A stretch of DNA of 64,000 bases, taken from contig JAQMRL010000010.1 of NCBI GenBank assembly GCA_035578175.1, positions 32,170,784 through 32,234,783 on the forward strand. The letters are read 5' to 3'. Position 1 is the first letter of the stretch. Each line of letters starts with the position of its first letter. Below the pieces are notes generated by a model. That model was not told where the DNA came from and did no database searches. It worked only from the letters and a program-made list of their open reading frames with translations. The position numbers were made by a program, and so were the translations under genes. Origin of the DNA: Catonia carolina. Lineage: Eukaryota > Arthropoda > Insecta > Hemiptera > Achilidae. Positions 1 through 9,255 of the stretch are shown piece after piece.

Positions 1-2
1 AC

Positions 3-457
3 ATGATAAGTAAATACGTGTAGGCCAAAATAAATTTTGTATGTGTTTAGGTTAACCGTTAACGGATTGATTAAACATTAAATGTATAAATTGCCTTCTA
101 CTTTTAAATTATTATTTATTACATAAATGCGGTGCTTAAGTTTGCCTGATGTAATAATAGTTATAGTAGTTTCACATTACATCAATTAAAAAGAAAGCTA
201 ACCAGTAAAATGGCACATGACCTAACCTATATCTCTAACCTAATTATTAATAACCTAATACTAATTAAGTATTAGTTATTAATAATTTAATTAATAACCT
301 AATTATTATACCAGGCAAACTTAATCACTAAATAATGTGTACAATAATTAAAATAGGCAATTCATATATTTCATTATTTACTAATTCGCTAGTAGTAAAT
401 GTGCTTAACCTATAAACAAACAAGATGTATTTTGGCCTACACGTATTTACTTATCAT
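3..457. mobile_element. MITE with 29-bp terminal inverted repeats
   Basis: The first 29 bases (3-31) and bases 429-457 are perfect inverted copies containing ACGTGTAGGCCAAAAT. A second, imperfect inverted pair lies inside (around 131-152 and 306-330, TTAAGTTTGCCTG against CAGGCAAACTTAA). The interior is AT-rich, has many TAACCTAATT-like units and no coding potential. It is a non-autonomous DNA transposon or foldback of unknown superfamily. The target duplication cannot be read because only two bases precede the left end. Confidence 0.75.
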
Positions 458-958
458 ATTAATACTTACAGGTTTTCGTCTCTTGGAAAACAGAAGAAAT
501 GACGTTAAGTATACCTCTGCGAAGAAAACACTTTTTTAACCTAATAAAATTTCATTGTAACTAAAAATAATCTCCAAACAACCATGGTCTCATCCGCCAT
601 TACTAACGTACAATTTCATCTAACAACGCTTGCTCTGTATGACGCCTAGGTTTCAAATTTTAAAGCGACGCCAAAACGCACTCTATGTTTGTCAGCATAT
701 AACACTAGCAGACGACAAACTCCGTTTCATTCCGCCTATCTCAGTTCTCCCTCTATTCTTTATTACTCTATGAATTGGATGAAGAAAACGTGGGGTAGTT
801 TGTTTTTTGAATGAGGTTAGTTATCATGGATGGTTGCGGTTAGGTACATTTTGTTGTTCTTCGTGAAAGTGTTATTTGTATTAATTTATAATTAAGGAAT
901 CGTAACTTTTTGTAGTTGATAGTAAGTTAATTTGGTAATTTTTTTTACAGTTATTAAA
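458..958 (+). promoter_or_regulatory. Upstream region of TMEM223
   Basis: This stretch holds no coding signal and should contain the TMEM223 promoter and 5' UTR. It has several CG dinucleotides around 600-720, unlike its AT-rich surroundings. At 941-950 a T-rich tract followed by ACAG lies eight bases before the start codon and resembles a splice acceptor, so the 5' UTR may itself be spliced. No TATA box or initiator could be assigned with confidence. Confidence 0.4.
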
Positions 959-1343
959 ATGGCATTTAGTGTAGCTGCGTGTTGTAAGTGTAGGTTATCT
1001 AACATTTTAGACGTTTTAAAGTACAAAAATCACAGTCTGTTTAGAAATTTATTTATTAATTCAAAAAGTCAGTCATCGACTGGTTCCTCAGTTCTTGAAG
1101 TCAACACAAATGTTGTTAAAGACGTTTTATTGTATACTAATGATCATACTAAGCAGGTGAAATTGCTTAATCTATTTGCTCTTGGACAGTTTATCTTTTG
1201 GAATTATTTAGCTGAAGCTTCATTTAACACTTTAAAGGATACCCCAGTAGATGAAAATATTACGGATGGACCTTGGTACTCAAAAGTTAATCTTGGTAAA
1301 AATTCTATGAGATACTCTCTTACAGGACTATGTCTTATATTAG
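959..1343 (+). CDS. TMEM223: TMEM223 exon 1
   Basis: Starts at the ATG in AAAATGGC and ends before the strong donor GTAAGT, leaving one base of a split glycine codon. It encodes residues 1-128, covering the presumed mitochondrial N-terminus and the first membrane segment. Confidence 0.88.
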
Positions 1344-4300
1344 GTAAGTAGTGTTTTTATTGATATTTTAACTAATAAAGAATAGAGTATTTTATTTTTT
1401 GTCATACTGATTTAATTTAATTTATTGATACCTTTATTTTATTAGTTGTCACTGGGTATATGTTGTGCTGCCAACAGAATAAAGATCTTAACCAGATTCC
1501 AAAATGGCTAGACACTTCAAGAAGAATATTGTATAGTATTCTGTTTTCTTTTAACGACAAAGATAGTAGTTAGATAAAAATTACAGGTAGTTGATATAAC
1601 ATGCAGGATGAGCATGACCATTAGATAATTTAGATGACTAGGACATTAATGGTTTGGAGGCACCAATATGCCAAAACTACAGATTCTACAAGTTGGTATT
1701 TTCCTGTTATACTATTTGCATTTTTCCAAATTGCTTCATAATCAGCAACTTTAACATTAATATGACCCACAAGGGAGGGATGGTAAAGACCTTTCACGGA
1801 GGGCACAGTCTTGCCTTGAAACCATGTCTTGTAAAATGTAATTGTGTCATGAGTACTAGTTTACAGTCATATAGAATTGATTAAAGACAGTTTATGTTTA
1901 TGGTAGGTGCATGTTATCTACAGAGCAATTGCACTCTTAAGATTTTTGAAAATAGGCCTAGATCCTTTGTTTTCGTTTTCATTCGACTTATTTTACATTA
2001 ATGCCAATACAGACCTGATCGGGAGTCGAACCAAGGCCCTGGAAAAGATTCTACCTGGTACTTAAGTTACTCATGTCTGATTGTAACATGTGGACTTTGA
2101 AAATGAAGAATTTATGTACTATAGTCCAGCCTCTCTTAGTTTGCTCCTGCCGGCCGCATTGGCGCAGTTGGTAACGTGCTCGCCTCTCATCATGCGGTCT
2201 TGGGTTCGAATCCCATTCAGGCACGGCATCTTTTCATACGTTACAAAAAAATCATTTCATCATTCACCGTCTGTATTAGCAGTAATTGCAGAACAGTCGG
2301 ACGTTAAACCAAAAAAAAAAAAAAAAAAATAGTTTGCTCCTAATATAAACAAATAATGACGTCACTGAGCATGCGCATTATAACAAAATGTGTACATGCT
2401 GATTATAAAGTAACAACAAAATACTTTCAAAAGTATTTAAATACAAAATACTTTTAAAAGTATTTTTCTTAATGAAATTGTTAGGCCTACATCATATCAT
2501 GACTGATGTTTTTAGTACTTTAAGTACTTAAAATTTAAAAAAATAGTTAACTTAATAGGAATACGACATCCGTAAAGTCGCAGACTCTATCGTGCACCCT
2601 GAAGTAGGTGGCTTTTGTTTGTTTTGTTGACAGTAGGAGCAAACTAAGAACGGCTCAACTGTACACAACTTACCATTCTTCTTTTTTTGTGATTTTCTGA
2701 AATCAAAAGCTGCAGAAAAGAATGTTCTTTAACTGTCTGGTTTATTGGTAACTAAATATTTCTGGTGCTACTATAGTATGTGGCCTACCTCATTATGTTT
2801 AGTGAAATTAGTATTTCTTGATGTGGTAGCACTGTCCATTAGCACTTTTGGTATGTAAATATTCACATATTTTATAGGTTATGTGATATTGAGAAAAAAA
2901 GAACAAATTGCAGACGGTAATTATTATAATATGATTTTTTTAATAATAATGATAATATTACCGGTACATACAATAATTTACATTAGCAAGTAATACTGTA
3001 TAATTAATATTACGATAAGGATTCACCCCATTATATTTAGTCAGTCTATACATGATACACACTGTGAATGTCATTAAGAAAAGCAACAAACAAATCAGGT
3101 TCTTTTTTTCTCATAATTTTCCATGATATATGGTTGAGGTGTGACTGAAATAACTCTTTTGGAATGCCTCTTTTTTTGTTTAAGAATGTTTACTTTTGCG
3201 TCCAACCACGATCTCTCAATTGCTTATGTATTGGCTCCTGTATGTGGATTTACATAATTTTGCTGATGGTTAACCATCGAATGCAGGTAACCTAATGAAT
3301 TGAGGTTTGCATACGCTGGCCATTCATCTTGAGTGTATAACAGAGCCTTGTTCACATTCTCGCAGAATTATTGGTACAAGTGTATTTCTATCACGCCTTC
3401 CAACATTGAAATACCTGCAGTCTCATACTTTGTTTCAAACCAAAAACCCATACCCCATCAATTCTACCCCCATAGCTTTGATTGTTGTCAACTTCTGCAC
3501 CCCATCTTCAAACTGAGGAGGATTATCTCCTAACAATCTCCCATGATTGTACTTCCTGCGGCCTGCGAATCTAGCCTCGTCAATATGTATGGGGTTTAGA
3601 TTTGTGGCAACCATTTTACCTTGTGCTTGCCATGAAACGAGAAGTACAAACCTCCCGGCACATGTTGCACCAGTCGATGACTGTGTTATAGGATCTTCCA
3701 GTGAGCGAAATAGTTGTTTTCATAGGTACCTCCATAATAAAAAAAAATCTGTTGTGAAACATTCACACAACTTTCTCTTGCCAGTGCAAATAATTAACAA
3801 TAAACTTAACATTAGTAATAAAACATTACAAATAAACAAAACACTAACCTCAATAAACATAACCTAATTTTAATCATATATGAAAGACGCTTTTAATGAA
3901 AATCGATCTCAGTTTTCCTTAAAAATACGGAAAATCACTCTTTCACGCTAAACTAGGCTCTGTAGAGAAAAATACTCTAAATAAAAGTTGTAGATCATTT
4001 AATTTCCTATAAATTTAATTCTATACACTTTTGTCGTAAAATGCATACTAAGGCCGAAATCTTTAAAAAAATCCATTTTTCACACGTTTTTGTGAGAAAA
4101 AACAGAAAATCGCTAATTACCGCTAAACTAAGAGTTATACAAAAAAATGTTTGAAATAAAAGTTGTAGAATTTTAAATTCTCTACAGTTTTTATTATATG
4201 AACTTTTGTGCTATAATACATATTAAAGCCGTAATCTTAAAAAACTTAACATTTTTACGTAAAAACAGCCTCACCAAGAATTTCAGCAAGCATGGCCCCT

Positions 4301-7300
4301 ACCCTATCTTGTACATAATAAAAAAATGAGTAAACCAGGCGATTTAAAAAAAATCGTAGGACCAGTTTTTGAGCTGCAAATTCATCAACAACTGGATCTG
4401 GATCCGACATGAAAGGAAAACTTAACTCTCTTTCTATGGATACAATCGCCAGGTTACTTAGTCTTTGCCCTGCCATAGATGCCCTTAGATAATGTTTAAT
4501 TCGTCTCATTTGCGATACGTAAATATCGTAACCATTATTGTTTTCCATCTTGTTGTGAATAAAAATCCTCGTTTTTTATTGTTTCAGTCAAGTCATATTT
4601 AAAATGGGTGGGCCCTGGGCCCACCCGCTAGGACCGCCACTGTCAGGGGGTCTGAAAACGTGTAGATCCAGTGAAAAATCGACATGAAAACAATACTTTC
4701 CTTCCTATATATTCATATAGGCAAGAGAAAGTAAATTAATTCTAAAATTTCACATAAACTTAATTTGAAATTCAATCTGTTGTTTATGTTCGTAAAATAA
4801 AAGAAAATATTACCTTTTCTTACAGAATGTCGACTTTGGCAGCCCTTGCGAGGCCCTGTTGTGTCTGCTGTTGTTCGCTTTTTTTTGCTGGTCTTTGATT
4901 ATATTATCTCCCTGAGGTACTTGAAGTTATCTATTTTTCCAGTTTTACTGTATAATTTCTTCAAGTGACACGGGGCTGTTTTGATGTTTTTTATGTATTT
5001 AGTTTTCTCTTCAAGTGTACAACACAAATCCTCTACAGCTGTATAGACTCAAAAAAACAGCTAGACGGCACATTGCTGATTTCATGACATATATGTAGAG
5101 GTCTTTTCTCACTATGGTAAGAAAAGGAATAATTAAATTATTTATGATATTCATTTAAATTTTTGTAGGTTAGTATAATGAATATTTTTGAAACCACCTT
5201 TCGAACATTTTAATAGATGGATATATGTTTACTTTCAGGAAATGGATTTTTGGTTACTGCATACATGTATACAACAAGAGCAGTGAAATATATAATTTTA
5301 AGGAAAGGAGGCCAGAAAATCATATTAGCAACACATTCACCATTCGGTAGAGAAAGGATCATGCATCTTTCATTACATGAGGTAAACTAATTACTATTCT
5401 GAACTAAGTACTACAGTATCTTGTGACTAATTTTAAGGTACAATAAATCTCCTTGTAAATCACTGTCCTTTTTTTCCAAGTTTCCTCAGATCAGACTTAA
5501 CACAACTCCTCTTTATATTGCTGAACCATCTCTATATTGTTCTCATGACATCACATCTTTTCCAGATTCATTCATTGCTAAATTACTCATTTTCATCCAT
5601 GGTCTTTTTCTTTCCTCGTCTTACCCACTCGACCTAACGTTCAATGTAGCTTTGTCTGCCCAACTCCTTGTCAGGCTCTCCATCATGACATTTGTCCTTG
5701 ATTACATCTACTCTGTCGTTCTTCTAGCTGGCCGTTCCCACTGCATAAGTCAATATCAGGACAAAATACACAATATACCTCCTAATCTTCTTACAAGATT
5801 TACAAACTTTTTTGATGCCAAACTAAACTTTTAACTCTAATTTTCTCTCTGATAAGAAAACAGTCCCAAAAATGTCTTCTTACTACCAAGAATTAAGCAT
5901 AAGCCTGTTCCGAACTCACAAACAGTCCTATACATATACACAAACACGAGATATTCCAACCCGTACATCTCGACTACTGCCATCTTCTTGGAGGTCTTCC
6001 CACCTCCCTTCTTCCAACTGGAACATATTCCGTAACTATAAAGGGTTTTTTCTCCTCTGGCGTCCGTTCCAAGTGTTGCCTCCATTGATTGCGGAACTCC
6101 TCCACTTTTTCATTCAGACTAAATGCATCCAACTCTGATCTAATTTCCTCATGTATTAGTTCCAGCCTCATGTAGCCCTTCATTCTTCTAAAAAATCTCA
6201 TTTCAGCTACTTAGATCCTACTTTCTTGGCATTTCATAGTAACCCATGCCTTACTTCCTTAAAGGACTGGGGCTGCCATTACCTTGCCATTCCCAAATAT
6301 GTGAATTCCGTAATATCCTCCAGCATCTTATCATTTAGTCTTATTCCATGTCCATACCTTCCCTTCTCACATCTCTTCTGCACCAGCACTTTACTTTCTT
6401 TGTCACTGAATTCCAAACTGTGCTAAACAAATAGATTTTTAAATAAATTAAATTAACATATTTGCCAGTGTGACAAAAAAACGCACTTTTTTCCTACAGT
6501 AACTCGTCAAAATTGATAGTTTCATAATTTTTTTATTATTTTTCATAGTTTTATAATTGATTAGTTTCAGTTTTGGTTCATATATACACTGAAAATGGTG
6601 GGTTCACCAAAACATGTTAGTATATAAATAAATAATTATAAGAAATTAAAGCTGCATAACAGAGTGTAGTTTATGTCTTTATCATTACTACTGATCATAA
6701 GTAGGGTGCATCTTAGAGTTGTTCATTATTTTATTTATATAGTGTTGATCAACTGTTTTATTATTTGTGACCATGGGTGTTATGGAACAGGGACTAAGGG
6801 TTTGAACTTATTGAAGCATAACCACTGCTTCAATGATTTTGTCACGCTATGGCAGTGGCACTCACTGAAATTTTTTTTAATTTATGAGGCAGAAAAGGGC
6901 CTCAACCAAATAATTTGTTATAGATTTATTACCCTAGAATCGGGTTTAGGAGTCGGTGGATCTGCTGCATGAGGCTTAACAGATCTATAAGGTATGGTAA
7001 ACCGCAGCACCACTATGTGTCACATTTTTACAGGAGCAGACTATTCTTGATATTATATTTTTTTATAAGCCGTTGTTGATAATTAGATGTTCATATTTGG
7101 GCAAGAGACCTGGAGTGTAATCTAACACAGGACTTAGGAAACAGAATCGTGAAACATATATTGAGGAATTGGCTCTGTTATTATAAAGAAAACAAAGATA
7201 ATAACTCAGGCTTCAAGTAACAGACACAGTTTGAGGTAATTTGTAAAACTATTTGTCATTCTTTATGTAACCAATCATCCAAATTTACTGTAGATCTTAA

Positions 7301-7790
7301 TTTTCTTAAAATTAAGCCGAAAGCTGCTGACAGTATTTTTAATGTGATTTTATCATTACCTGTGAAATTTTGTGAAGCAGTGAGTGCACTATTTTTGAAA
7401 ATATGTTAATTTTTTTAAGTCTTACTGTTTTGCAATTGTTAACACAAACAATGACTGGGAATTGAACCCAGAACCTGTGGCATAGACACCAATTGCGCTG
7501 TCCACTACACTGCAGGCCGCCCGTGTTAGTTTTGTACACATGAAAGTAAAATATATTTAGGGATAAAAATATTGGTCTTGATATATCTTTGTTACAAAGA
7601 TTCTTGATAAACTTTTATTTTGTTTTTACAGATAAGTGCCAACGATAATAGACAAAACGCTAAAGTTGCAATTCCACTTAAAGTAAAAGGGAAATCTTTG
7701 TTTTATTTATTAGACATGCATGGTAAATTTGGAAATTTACGACTATTCGATGCAACAGTTGGATTAAGAAGGAAATTCGCCAAAAAGTAG
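959..7790 (+). CDS. TMEM223: TMEM223, mitochondrial transmembrane protein (three coding exons)
   Basis: The spliced CDS joins 959-1343, 5239-5381 and 7632-7790: 687 nt, 228 codons plus stop. Phases match at both junctions (1, then 0) and both introns are GT-AG. The product resembles animal TMEM223: a short N-terminal stretch, then DVLLYTND, a first membrane segment around LNLFALGQFIFW, a second at the exon 1/2 junction (GLCLILGGNGFLVTAYMY), a conserved GGQKIILATHSPFG block, and a C-terminal PLKVKGKSLFYLLD region followed by LFDATVG. By family knowledge it is a mitochondrial inner-membrane protein linked to COX1 synthesis and complex IV assembly; that role is inferred here. The ATG at 959 is chosen because the reading frame upstream has only a TTG. 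Intron 1 carries a MITE, a SINE, a Merlin remnant and a TCTGG repeat; intron 2 carries a LINE fragment. Confidence 0.9.
2119..2668. mobile_element. MITE (copy 1 of 2) interrupted by a SINE
   Basis: The left end reads TAGTCCAGCCTCTCTTAG and then TTTGCTCCT; the right end near 2635-2668 carries the inverted form GGAGCAAACTAAGAACGG. The same element, uninterrupted, is at 48128-48457, which confirms the ends and shows that 2149-2329 is foreign. The body includes ATGACGTCACTGAGCATGCG (2356-2375), a palindromic CRE-like ATF/CREB-type site shared by both copies. It lies in TMEM223 intron 1. No coding capacity. Confidence 0.75.
2149..2329 (+). mobile_element. tRNA-headed SINE, family 1, with 12-bp target duplication
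   Basis: Begins GCCGGCCGCATTGGCGCAGT, with an A-box-like TGGCGCAGTTGG and B-box GGGTTCGAATCCC, then a tRNA-unrelated body (TTTTCATACGTTACAAAAAA) and a poly(A) tail. It is flanked by perfect copies of TAGTTTGCTCCT (2137-2148 and 2330-2341), so it was inserted by target-primed retroposition into the MITE. It is not a functional tRNA gene. Confidence 0.88.
3046..3735 (-). pseudogene. Decayed Merlin/IS1016-type transposase
   Basis: Translation of the minus strand, allowing frameshifts and stops, gives a recognisable DDE transposase of the IS1016/Merlin type. In order: VIDWCNMCREVC, then NPIHIDEARFAGRRKYNHGR with the first catalytic Asp, then RRDRNTLVPIILRECEQGS, YTQDEWPAYANL with the second Asp, VNHQQNYVNPHTGA and IERSW, with a C-terminal end near LFVAFLNDIHSVYHV before a stop at 3046. 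Several stops and frameshifts make it dead. It lies in TMEM223 intron 1, antisense to the gene, and its 5' side runs into the TCTGG repeat at 3748. The terminal inverted repeats were not found. Confidence 0.72.
3748..4733. mobile_element. TCTGG repeat, copy A (chimeric with a hAT scrap)
   Basis: This is one of seven copies of a roughly 0.9-kb repeat. The left end is TCTGTTGTGAAACATTCACA followed by ACTTTCTCTTGCC; the right end is GGCAAGAGAAAGTA preceded by the hairpin CCTATATATTCATATAGG. In this copy the segment between TTTTTGAG (about 4372) and GGGGGTCTGAAAACG (about 4645) is replaced by hAT-derived sequence. The repeat has no coding capacity of its own. Confidence 0.75.
4373..4640 (-). pseudogene. 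hAT element scrap with transposase C-terminal domain
   Basis: On the minus strand it starts at 4640 with a hAT-like terminus CAGTGGCGGTCCTAGCGGGT, followed by a GGGCCC-rich stretch, then an open frame from 4548 whose first ~58 residues include RRIKHYLRASMAGQRLSNLA, IVSIERELS and VVDEFAAQK. That is the dimerisation-domain signature of hAT transposases and ZMYM-like proteins. The residues after AAQK come from the host repeat, so the ORF is a chimera. The opposite hAT end is missing, so the element is a deletion product. Confidence 0.65.
5239..5381 (+). CDS. TMEM223: TMEM223 exon 2
   Basis: Follows the acceptor TTTACTTTCAG and ends before GTAAAC. It completes the split glycine and encodes the second membrane segment plus the conserved GGQKIILATHSPFG block, ending in LHE at phase 0. 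Confidence 0.88.
5960..6420 (-). pseudogene. LINE reverse-transcriptase C-terminal fragment
   Basis: The minus strand encodes, with stops and frameshifts, the tail of a non-LTR retrotransposon polyprotein: EDITEFTYLG, then VAEMRFFRRMKGY, IRSELDAFSLNEKVEEFRNQ, WRQHLERTPEE and GRREVGRPPRRWQ. This MRFFRR...W..HLERMP...GRPRRRW pattern is typical of insect LINE C-termini. It lies in TMEM223 intron 2, is 5'-truncated and is dead. The clade cannot be fixed from this piece. Confidence 0.7.
7440..7525 (-). mobile_element. SINE head fragment
   Basis: Read on the minus strand this carries a tRNA-like head: GGCCGCCTGCAGTGTAGTGG as an A-box region and GGGTTCAATTCCC as the B-box. It is a short, tail-less remnant related to the family-2 SINEs at 22.2 and 50.1 kb, in TMEM223 intron 2. 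Confidence 0.5.
7632..7790 (+). CDS. TMEM223: TMEM223 exon 3 (terminal)
   Basis: Follows the acceptor TGTTTTTACAG and ends at TAG. It encodes the C-terminal PLKVKGKSLFYLLD and LFDATVG blocks, which are the most conserved part of the family, and a basic end RRKFAKK. Confidence 0.9.
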   Translation: MSANDNRQNAKVAIPLKVKGKSLFYLLDMHGKFGNLRLFDATVGLRRKFAKK

Positions 7791-7914
7791 AATAATTTGT
7801 ACTGTACATAAAATTGTTAATTTATTTATTTAGAAAAGATATTGTTTAGTATTTGTGTAGCAACTTTAAATATGTAAGAATGAGAAATAATTTGTATGTA
7901 ATTAAAATTAAATT

Positions 7915-7920
7915 AATAAA
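7915..7920 (+). terminator. Candidate TMEM223 poly(A) signal
   Basis: An AATAAA hexamer lies 125 bases after the stop codon and is the first canonical one downstream. Cleavage within the next 30 bases would give a 3' UTR of about 150 nt. Confidence 0.6.
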
Positions 7921-8439
7921 ACAAATGCTGTGCTAAATGTGACCATATTTACTTAAAACACATTATCTGTTCGACCAGATCAGGGCTGACCACAAAGATG
8001 CTTGTGTGCAACATTATGATCACATCATTTTATATTATTTTACAGGCAAATCGTCGAGTTATTAGTTATGAAAAAGTACTCATAATAAATTTTCATAACT
8101 TCTTACTGTTAAAACTATAGGCTTGCTAAACATTGAGTAATAAATAATGTACACTTTTATGCCACTTTAACATGTTGACTGCAGGTGAGTCAATTTTGTG
8201 TCAACCTGAGAACACTCCAGGCTGATGCTGCTTTGCATCACACCTGTATGGTTTATTATTGCTTCTTTCTATGTTCAGATAGGATGAATAGTCTTTCTTT
8301 CACTATCTAGTCCTAGAAAAAGGTTCATACTGAGCTAGTACATGATCAGTTCTTGAACATACGGCATGAGTTTTTTGACAGATTTTAGAAACCTATGTAT
8401 TTACAACTCAGTTTAAAGTTTTCCATGCAGTTTTATTTG

Positions 8440-8800
8440 TGTTGTTTAGGTCATCAGCCAAAAGGCTGGTTTGAACCTCTAGAGGTTTATTAAGTAAAAC
8501 GAGGAGTGAGGTGGTTTACCATTGCCTTCCTCACTGAGTGAAAAAGTACGCTTATCAGCATGCCGAGCCCTCTGAAAAGCACATATTTTCCACTCTGCAA
8601 ATGACACCTTCTTCATTTCATTCACCACAGGGTCTGGTTATATAATGAAATTCATTACTTTCAGAGGAGACAACTCTGATTAGTGTCTTTTGCACCTCTA
8701 CCTCTTCTTTTCTTAAATGATTCAGTCATTTAAATTAACTGACCATGTGATAAGAAACATAACTATTTATTTTAGCCCTGCAACGAACTGATTGAGTGTA
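8440..8800 (-). mobile_element. LINE-tailed SINE-like retroposon, copy 1
   Basis: On the minus strand this ends with TTCAAACCAGCC, a four-base loop and GGCTGATGACCTAAACAAC, the same 3' stem-loop as the copy at 23425-23747. Its body matches that copy along about 320 bp (CACCTCACTCCTCGTTTTAC, GGGCTCGGCATGCTGATAAG). An oppositely oriented copy starts about 130 bp away, so the two form a large inverted repeat (8440-8765 with 8930-9250). Confidence 0.65.
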
Positions 8801-8924
8801 AATAAATTGACACTCCACCTGTCTGTTATGGGCATGCAACTTTATTTGTTACTTTTATAAATTATTAGTTTAAATGAAATATTTTTATAAATTATTAGGG
8901 TACATATATTTCATTTACATTCTT

Positions 8925-9255
8925 ATAACCACATAAGAAAACTAACACATGGTCAGCCAATTATGACAAAGCATTTAAGAACAGAAGTAGAGGTGTAAAA
9001 GACACCTTTATCAGAGTTATCTGCTCTGAGAGTAATGAATTTCATTATGCAGCCAGACCCGATGGTGAATGAAGTGAAGATGTCATTTGCAGGGTGGAAA
9101 GTTGATGCTTTTCAGAGGGCCTGGCATGCTGATAAGCATATTTTCCACCCGATGAGGAAGGGAATGGTAAATCATCTCACTCCTCGTTTTACTGAGTAAA
9201 ACTTTTAGTGGTTGAAACCAGACTTTCAGCTGATGAACTAAACAACAAAAGAAAA
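8925..9255 (+). mobile_element. LINE-tailed SINE-like retroposon, copy 2
   Basis: Plus-strand copy of the same family. The body includes GGCCTGGCATGCTGATAAGC and CATCTCACTCCTCGTTTTAC, and it ends GAAACCAGACTTTCAGCTGATGAACT followed by an AAC-rich tail. It is inverted relative to copy 1. Whether the pair is two insertions or one foldback element cannot be settled from this window. Confidence 0.6.

Noticed and set aside
2149..2223. tRNA gene on the plus strand
   Set aside because: A- and B-box-like blocks are present, but the sequence is the head of a dispersed SINE with a poly(A) tail and target duplication; no acceptor stem closes.
3307..3867. Three plus-strand frames of 66-106 codons
   Set aside because: They are antisense shadows of the Merlin transposase remnant and the start of the TCTGG repeat.
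4255..4548. A real 97-residue gene
   Set aside because: The first part is a hAT transposase scrap and the rest is translated repeat; the other copies of the repeat have no such frame.
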